Source of the DNA: Lottia gigantea
Lineage: Eukaryota > Mollusca > Gastropoda > Lottiidae
Length of the DNA stretch: 64,000 nucleotides
Direction: 5' to 3'
NCBI RefSeq assembly: GCF_000327385.1
Contig: NW_008709073.1
Location: 481,402-545,401, forward strand
Shown here: one piece after another, positions 57,740 through 64,000 of the stretch
Position numbering within the stretch: the stretch's first letter is position 1
How the letters are laid out: every line of letters begins with the position of its first letter
Notes under the pieces: model-generated
Seen by the model: only the letters and a program-made list of their open reading frames with translations
Database searches by the model: none
What the model was told of the DNA's origin: nothing
Position numbers and translations under genes: made by a program

Positions 57740-58712
57740 TTTTAAGTTTAATCAAAATCGGTTGAAAACAAAGAGAGTAATAGCATATTCAAGATTTTGG
57801 GGCAAGGGCAATAACTCTGCTTCTAACGGTTGAAAATAGCTCCAATTCGGACTCGAGCTTTGTTTTATGAATATGTATACACATACCGAATTACATTCGA
57901 TTCCATCAAAAAATCTAGTTTTAAGAGCGTTTACAAGCAAATGTTACGGACGGACGGACTGATGGACCTTCGTTTCATGAATATGTATGCACATACCGAA
58001 TTTCATTTGATTCTTTCAAACACTCTAGTTTTTAGAGTGTTTACGAGCAATTGATGTTGATAGAAGCACTTACTGTGTAGAGATTAAAGGGCGATAACTC
58101 CTCAACACTGACGTAAGAGGCTTAAATCTTGAAAAAGCCTTAAATTTAATCGGAAGTAAACTTAACTTTCTCAAACCTTTCGATTTAGGTCCAATAACAT
58201 CCATTTTAAGTTTCATCAAAATTGGTTGAAAAGAGAGTAATAGCATATTCAAGATTTTGGGGCAAGGGCAATAACTCTGCTTCTAAGGGTCGAAAATAGC
58301 CCAAATTCGTACTTGATCTTCCTTTTATGAATATGTATACACATACCGAATTTCATTTGAATCCATCAAAAAATCTAGTTTTTAGAGCGTTTACAAGCAA
58401 ATGTTGACGAACGGACGGAGTGTTTACGAGCAATTGATGTTGATAGAAGCACTTACTGTATAGAGGTTAAAGGGTGATAACTCCTCAAAACTGATGTAAG
58501 AGGCCTAAATCTTGAAAAGCCTTAATAATATAACTCTGCTCTAACGGTCGAAAATAGTTTAAATTAGAAAATGATCTTCGTTTTATAAATATGTATACAC
58601 ATAGCGAATTTCATTTATTCCATCAAAAAATCTAGTTTTTAGAGCGTTTACAAGCAAATGTTGACAGACGGACTGACAGACGGACAGGGGTGCCGACAAT
58701 ATACGTCCACAT
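57740..58712 (+). mobile_element. Pearl-like element with a third type of core
   Basis: Three to four cores built on 'caagggcaataactctgctt', 'gaatatgtatacacatacc' and 'aatctagtttttagagcgt', then 'gacagacggacagggg' and 'gccgacaatatacgtccac'. It shares the terminal and 'agggcaataactc' phrases with the other pearl-like elements but uses a different core sequence. The left terminus is not clear. Confidence 0.65.
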
Positions 58713-58831
58713 AGAGATACATTTTATCAAGACAGCCAAGCGAAATCAGGGACTAAAACATTTTCCATGCATTGTATTCATACATGCACCAAATTCGGAT
58801 TTGTGCAATTAAAATGCAATTTACTATTGGA

Positions 58832-59720
58832 AGATAGCTTGCCAGGCAAGGTAACATACGCCCACTGGCAGCTATCAGAGATGATAACTAAATCTTTATT
58901 GACCAAAATTTATTTTAAATCTTCATAACAATACCAAATTTCTCATATTGAAGATCTTCATTATGCATATGTAGTTCAAAAACCCTGAATATCTCATCAA
59001 TTAAGGGTCAGTTATGCTGAGTTTTTTCACAAATCTTTTTAAATCAATAGCAATAACCCAGAAGCATTGAATTATCACACTCCTCGCGTGTCTGAAATTT
59101 CAAAAATATATAATAACGTATCATCAAATTCACACTAACTAACATAGACAAATTTGAACTTTACTCTCATTAATATATACCTGCATACCAAGTTTCATCA
59201 AGATCCGATAAAAACTGTAGCCCCCATCGTGTTTTCAAGTCAAATTTGATGTATTTTACTAAATCAAGAGTAATAACTCAAAAAACACTTGTTAAAAAAT
59301 CGGCAAATTCGAACTTGACCGACGTCTTATCAATTCCAATGCTCACACCAAGTTTCATCAAATGCCATTGAAAATGTAGCTTCAATTGTGCTCAAAACAA
59401 AATTTTGACGCGATTTTACTAAGTCAAGGGCAATAATTCAAAAACCTTTCATCAAAAAATCATCAAATTTGAACTTGACTGCCGTCTTATCAATCCCAAT
59501 GCTCACACCAAGTTTCATCAAAATACATTGAAAATTGTAGCTTTTATTGTGCCCCCAACAAAATTTCGACTCAATTTTACTAAGTCAAGGGCAATAACTC
59601 AAAACTGCTCATCCAAAAATCGTCTTATCATCCCCAACGCTCACAGCAACAAAATCCATTGAAAATTGTAGCTTCTATTGTGCCCACCACAAAATTTTCA
59701 ACTTTTCATGTGTGTCTCCC
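58832..59720 (+). mobile_element. Pearl-like element
   Basis: The full family 5' end ('agatagcttgccaggcaagg', 'taacatacgcccactggcag') and four to five cores ('aagtcaagggcaataattca', 'caatgctcacaccaagttt'). The 3' hairpin is missing. Confidence 0.75.
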
Positions 59721-59799
59721 TGGCACTCCGCTTGTGTTATTGTCCTATTCGCAATATTCAAATGGCTATAAAAACAGATTTAAACATCGTACAACAAAA

Positions 59800-60138
59800 T
59801 TAAAGGCATCATGTGATAGATCTCGTCAAGGGCTATGACTTTTGTTCAGGCGACATATTCACCACAGGTCAAGATCACGAGATATGAGCCTAAAAAGTCT
59901 TGAAAATTGCTGTTTTTGGAAGCCTATAAAACCGAAAAGACGTGTCGGACATCATAGATCAAAACATGAATTGACATTGTCAAGGTCATCAAAGATGAAG
60001 GTCAAAAATGAAAATTTAGTCAATTGTTAAACCTATTCCTTTTTTATAAGTAAAAAGCCCAAAGAGATTTATCTTCTTATGATATTAGCCAAACTAGTGA
60101 CCTATTTTCCTGCAAATTATTATCGGTGGAAAATGTAT
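59800..60138 (+). repeat. Family C repeat, copy 3, left piece
   Basis: 'gacttttgttcaggcgacat', 'cttgaaaattgctgttttt' and 'caaggtcatcaaagatgaagg' match the family C copy at 43880-44090. It continues after the Tigger insertion at 60833-61380. Confidence 0.6.
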
Positions 60139-60139
60139 A

Positions 60140-60830
60140 CAGTATATCCTGCTCACGCGACCACCTTTATTAAGCAATTACCTTCAATATGCGACCACAA
60201 TAAAATCCCCCCTCCCGTGTAATCATATTGAGTCAATTAAGCGACCACGACTCTTATTAACTCCTTTGATTAAACATCACCTGTTTCACACATCCATGAG
60301 ATTAATTGAGATTATTCGCTAATCGGACTAAGGATTAATTTTATAGCTTGTTAATGATTAATGTCCGTCTATTATCGATATAAAAAGGAAGCTAAGCAAG
60401 AGCCATTCATTTTTAAAATGTTGAAGCCTACACGTAAAGTTTTAACATTAAATGAAAGGGTCAAGGTCATCAACTTGGTGAAAGCCGGGAAAAGTGGTCG
60501 AAAAATTATGGAGGATTTTGAAAGCAATGTTTCTCCCGATCGGAAATGTGTGAAGCGGTTCACCGGCAATGAAGAAATCAACAAATTAACTTGGGAGTTT
60601 TTTAAAGATCGTTGCGCCCGGAATGCTGTAGTAAATGGACCACTGTTAAAGGAATAACATTGTTTTTGGTGCTATGAGTGGTGAACGCGTGGATTTCTAA
60701 TACATAGAATGAAATAAAGGAAATGAATGAAATTGTTTCAGCTGACTCAATTCTCTCATAAGAGACCACCTCCAGTAAGAGACCGTTTTTGAATTTTCCC
60801 CTGCGTGGTCACTTAATACAGTTTTTACTG
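60140..60830 (+). mobile_element. Tigger/pogo DNA transposon derivative
   Basis: 691 bp flanked by TA dinucleotides (60138-60139 and 60831-60832). The ends read 'cagtatatcctgctcacg' and, in reverse complement, 'cagtaaaaactgtattaag'. Subterminal 'gcgaccac' and 'gagaccac' motifs recur at both ends. It interrupts a family C repeat: sequence on both sides ('aaatgtat', 'actttgcaagttatga') belongs to that family. Confidence 0.8.
60418..60657 (+). pseudogene. Tigger transposase N-terminus, internally deleted
   Basis: Starts 'MLKPTRKVLTLNERVKVINL' and continues 'VKAGKSGRKIMEDF', the pogo/CENP-B-type helix-turn-helix that binds the ends. It then jumps to 'RFTGNEEINKLTWEFFKDRC' and 'ARNAVVNGPLLKE', from the second DNA-binding (HTH_Tnp_Tc5) domain. 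Part of the linker and the whole DDE catalytic domain are missing. The frame is open throughout (80 codons), so it may still produce a DNA-binding protein without catalytic activity. Confidence 0.8.
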
Positions 60831-60832
60831 TA

Positions 60833-61380
60833 CTTTGCAAGTTATGATGAATTACAAATATATAATGTAAATCTGACCCGGATGTGCCAACGCCCAAAAT
60901 TTTGCTATGTCAAGCATCTACAATTATTAATCATGAGATATTTGTTGTTATACGTTAAAAGTTAGAGTTTATACGACAAAAACCAAATTACGCACAGTTA
61001 CTATAGACGTCGGTGTAAAATTCTTATATTTTAAAAAGCGCCATATTGATCAATATATCAAGTGTGATATATCTTCAGAAAGGAGAAATCGCACACATTA
61101 AGGATATATCGAAACTTTGAAAACTGATTTTAGTTTGCAATCAAAATGTCTAAATATCTATAAGTTTTCATATCGATGTAAATAAAATTGTAGAAGTGAG
61201 AAAAAAAGTGAAAAAACTAAAAAATTGAAGCTAAAAAAGTCAACAACAAAAGTCTAAATTTAAAAACCTGAATTTCTAACTTATTAAGAAAAAAAGATTG
61301 ATCAAAATCTGATCAAAATTGGACCCGTAAATTAGCAAAAACGTAAAAAATAGATTTTGTCCTACGTCATTTCCGGTTGG
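60833..61380 (+). repeat. Family C repeat, copy 3, right piece
   Basis: 'attacgcacagttactatag', 'ttaaaaagcgccatattgat' and 'tgcaatcaaaatgtc' match 5650-6260. Confidence 0.6.
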
Positions 61381-62487
61381 AAGAAAATGAGTGAAAATAC
61401 ATCAGATTTAGTCTCGTGGCATTAACAGGAGAAATGCATATATATGTGGCAGGTGTAGTTTTGGCTGAGCTGACCAGAATTCAAAAAAATAACATTTGCA
61501 AAACAATGCAAAAAAGAATTGACATTTTGATAACAAACTGGGACTTTGCTTCAGTAGCTCTTCTCCTGTTCCAATTCTTGTTTACAGCTGTTCTTCTTAT
61601 AAATATTTGAATTCTGAAGATATAAATCAACAATTCTTAATCATTATGCCCTCCACATTACATTGTTAGGCTTCACAAATTTGATCTGGGCTTAGTCTTA
61701 TTATCGAACAATATTCCCATTCTGTAAAATCAATACCAATATGTAATAATATTGCTAGTTGTTGGCATTTTCATGAGCCCAAATACAATGACTCTCAGTA
61801 GTATTTTGAAGTCCAATTCATTGATTCTCTTAACATTATAGACTGGGGACATTTAAGCGTCTTTTTTTTTGTTTGAATTTTTGGGAAGGAAGTTTTTTTC
61901 TATTCAAAAGCAAACTTACAGAGGTTTATCTGATTATCAACACAAAGTCAATTTTAATGCAATTTTAAAAGCTAAATCTGAGGAACATGCCTTGATGTAC
62001 TATCGTCATTGAATTTGTCTAACTAAGGCCTATTACTATTAGTAGCCTAATAGTTAGTAGTAGGCCTGAGTCCAGGCTAGTAGACCTTCATTTTTTGAAA
62101 TCATATTTGTCTTTCTTAATACTAAGACAGAAAGCAAGTTATGATCGTTGGAAATTTAAGAGAGAACATTTATTATTCTTCATGCTAAAATTTTGTGAGC
62201 TGTCGTGTTATTTTTCCGCTCTTAGACAAAACTTCTCTAACGTAGAATGTAAACAAACACCCGCCATTTTTATTTTCTGAACAGTCGACCAAACTGTTCA
62301 TTTAAACATAATTTCAATGACGCATTGTTATGCTCTACAATCTCCAAAATCTTCGATCTTTTGTAGTAAAAAGATCCAGTTGGTAAAGTTGGTGTAACAA
62401 ATTGACAGATACCGACTGCGCGCACAAGATATAGATGAAGAGAATTTTGATTGGCTGATGGAAGGCGGGCTTTATTTTTAAATGGGG
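61381..62487. other. Intron sequence, nothing recognised
   Basis: Mostly unique. Contains a small palindromic cluster around 'aggcctattactattagtagcc' (62030-62070). No exon of the BEACH gene was found. Confidence 0.4.
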
Positions 62488-63204
62488 GGGCATATATTGC
62501 CGTCACCCATGTCACAATTGCTCGTAAACATTCTACAAGATGCAATTCTTGACGGATTTTGACAAAACTTGGTGTGAGTGTTCGTAATCACCCAAGGATG
62601 AACCCTATTGAAAATCAGAAGAATCAAAAAATATTGAGTATGAGTTATTGCCCTTGTTCTTGAAAACACATCCAATTTTTAGCTCATAAACAATCTAGAA
62701 GGCACAATTCTCGGTGGATTTAAGCTAAACTTAGTGTGAGTGTTCGTAATCACCCAAAGATGAACCCTATTGAAAATCAGAAGAATTGAAAAATATTAAG
62801 TATACGTTATTGCCCTTGTTCTTGAAAACGCGTCCAATTTTTAGCTCGTAAACGCTCTAGAAGGCACAATTCTTGACGGAGTTTGGCTAAACTTGGTATG
62901 AGTGTTTGTTATCACCCAAAGATAAACCCTATTGAAAATCAGAAAAATATTTAGTATGAGTTATAGCTCTTGTTCTTAAAAACACGTTCAAGTTTAGGTC
63001 TGAAACACTCTAGAAGGCCCAATTCTTGACAGAACTTGATGATACTTGGTAATATTATTCATTATAGCCTAAAAAAAGTTCAATAGAAGTGTATGTCTGA
63101 AGGTTGAATATTTCATACTGGTAATTGTTACTGTACTGCCAAAAATATGTATTTAAAACCAAAGCTGCCAGTGGACGTATATAACCTTGTCTGGCAAGCT
63201 ATTT
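62488..63204 (-). mobile_element. Pearl-like element, reverse orientation
   Basis: It starts with the terminal region in reverse ('gcatatattgccgtcaccca') and contains about four ~162-bp cores ('gatgaaccctattgaaaatc', 'ttattgcccttgttcttgaa'). It ends with the family 5' end in reverse ('gccagtggacgtatataacc', 'ttgtctggcaagctat'). Confidence 0.75.
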
Positions 63205-63267
63205 TTGATTGACAGCTGGCGATACGTCAATTCAGCAGCAATAGATAATTCAACTACCTCAATTCAT

Positions 63268-64000
63268 TATAGGAAGGAACTGCCAAGGAAGCTATCCAAA
63301 GGCTGTCTCTTACATCTGAAAACTATGAAGAGGCAATCTCTAACTTAAGAAGCGCTTTGGAAACAAATAAAAGATCAGATTATCAATAAACCCATAGAGT
63401 TTACTAAGGTTAGTGGAAACGATTTAAAGGAACTGCGTCCCTTATATGACAACGTTAAAACACAAATCAGAAGTTTGAAGTCATTGGGAATTTCACCAAG
63501 TTCTTTTGGCAGTATATTTTCCAGGGTTTAGATGAACAGACTTCCAGAAGAAATCAGATTAATTGTCAGTCGAGAAATGAAAGATGAAGTTTGGGAATAG
63601 GATCATGGATTATGGTACTACTGTGTTCTGAACTAGAAGCCAGAGAACGAGCTACAGAATCAACTACTTCAAGTCAAACATCTAAAGGAGATTCAGTATC
63701 GAAATCATATACAACAGGTTATAAGTTTCAGTCCACAGCATCTGGTCTTTTTACTGGTTAAGAAAAAATTGGTTGCACATATTGTTGAGAATCAGACCCA
63801 TCTAACAGATGTCAAAAGGTATCCAGCAATGAAGCAAGTAGGGCTATTCTTCGTCGAGATGGATGATATTATGTATGCCTCAACAGAAATCACAAGCGTT
63901 TTGAATGCAGTAAGAAAATGTCCAATCTGTCAGATTTGTCTTTGTATCAGTATTTGTCAAGTCAAAGAAAATCCAGCGCAAAGAAACTATGGAAGTCATC
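63268..64000 (+). mobile_element. Second BEL/Pao gag, broken, running off the window
   Basis: A fossil gag of the DUF1759 type: 'LSLTSENYEEAISNLR', 'EFTKVSGNDLKELRPLYDN', 'VKTQIRSLKSLGISPSSFG', 'MNRLPEEIRLIVSREMK', and a zinc-knuckle trace near 63870. It is related to, but clearly different from, the gag at 22434-23560. It is broken, with several breaks in 730 bp. The rest lies beyond 64000. Confidence 0.8.

Noticed and set aside
57660-57760. Candidate upstream NSMAF exon
   Set aside because: The translation in all minus frames gives nothing like 'NFEYLMHLN', and the stretch belongs to a pearl-like element.
61680-61760. Minus-strand acceptor-like 'ttttacag' followed by a short open stretch
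   Set aside because: It hits a stop quickly, has no donor, and does not resemble the missing upstream BEACH block.

Overview
The window is AT-rich animal DNA, most likely from a bivalve mollusc. That identification is an inference from the mix of elements: pearl-like elements with ~160-bp core repeats, Penelope-like elements with GIY-YIG ends, BEL/Pao and Ty3/Gypsy copies, a Polinton and PIF/Harbinger elements. Five short exons on the minus strand together encode a continuous stretch of the BEACH domain of a FAN/NSMAF-type protein. In transcript order they lie at 56045-56127, 49920-49999, 41675-41765, 21923-21986 and 4947-5049. Splice sites and codon phase agree at all four junctions. The window is therefore the inside of one large host gene, and almost everything else is transposon-filled intron.

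Layout by region. 1-4820: two copies of a dispersed repeat (family A) flank a PIF/Harbinger transposase and an inverted 'E' repeat. 4947-5049: last exon in the window. 5340-6633: family C repeat. 6634-17932: a truncated, broken Polinton carrying packaging ATPase, capsid-type genes, polymerase B, a long fiber-like coiled-coil protein, protease, integrase, a PLA2-like gene and a small basic protein, with a pearl-like element inserted. 17933-17982: assembly gap inside an inverted repeat. 18016-19330: Penelope-like pieces. 19749-20890: remains of a multicopy PIN-like gene. 21923-21986: exon.

22283-40489 is a nested stack. A BEL/Pao element was hit by a 5'-truncated L1/Tx1-type LINE (25399-33895, 14-bp target duplication). 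The LINE was hit by a Penelope element with ~1.15-kb inverted arms (28143-31705, 11-bp duplication) and by a pearl-like element with six ~162-bp core repeats. A 4.8-kb two-gene PIF/Harbinger element (33942-38763) landed in the BEL 45 bp beyond the LINE tail.

40490-50000: pearl-like fragments, exon, CR1-like LINE scrap, repeats E and C, a SINE-like insertion with 12-bp duplication, an 862-bp MULE-like element with 9-bp duplication, a tyrosine-recombinase scrap, a TIR element with two divergent small ORFs, a second Penelope copy, exon. 50180-53100: broken Ty3/Gypsy. 53180-64000: pearl-like elements, exon, a 691-bp Tigger/pogo derivative, family C, and a second BEL/Pao gag running off the right edge.

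No tRNA, rRNA, CRISPR array or bacterial-type operon was seen. The biology is one host gene with introns built from at least ten transposon families, and their insertion order can be read from target-site duplications.
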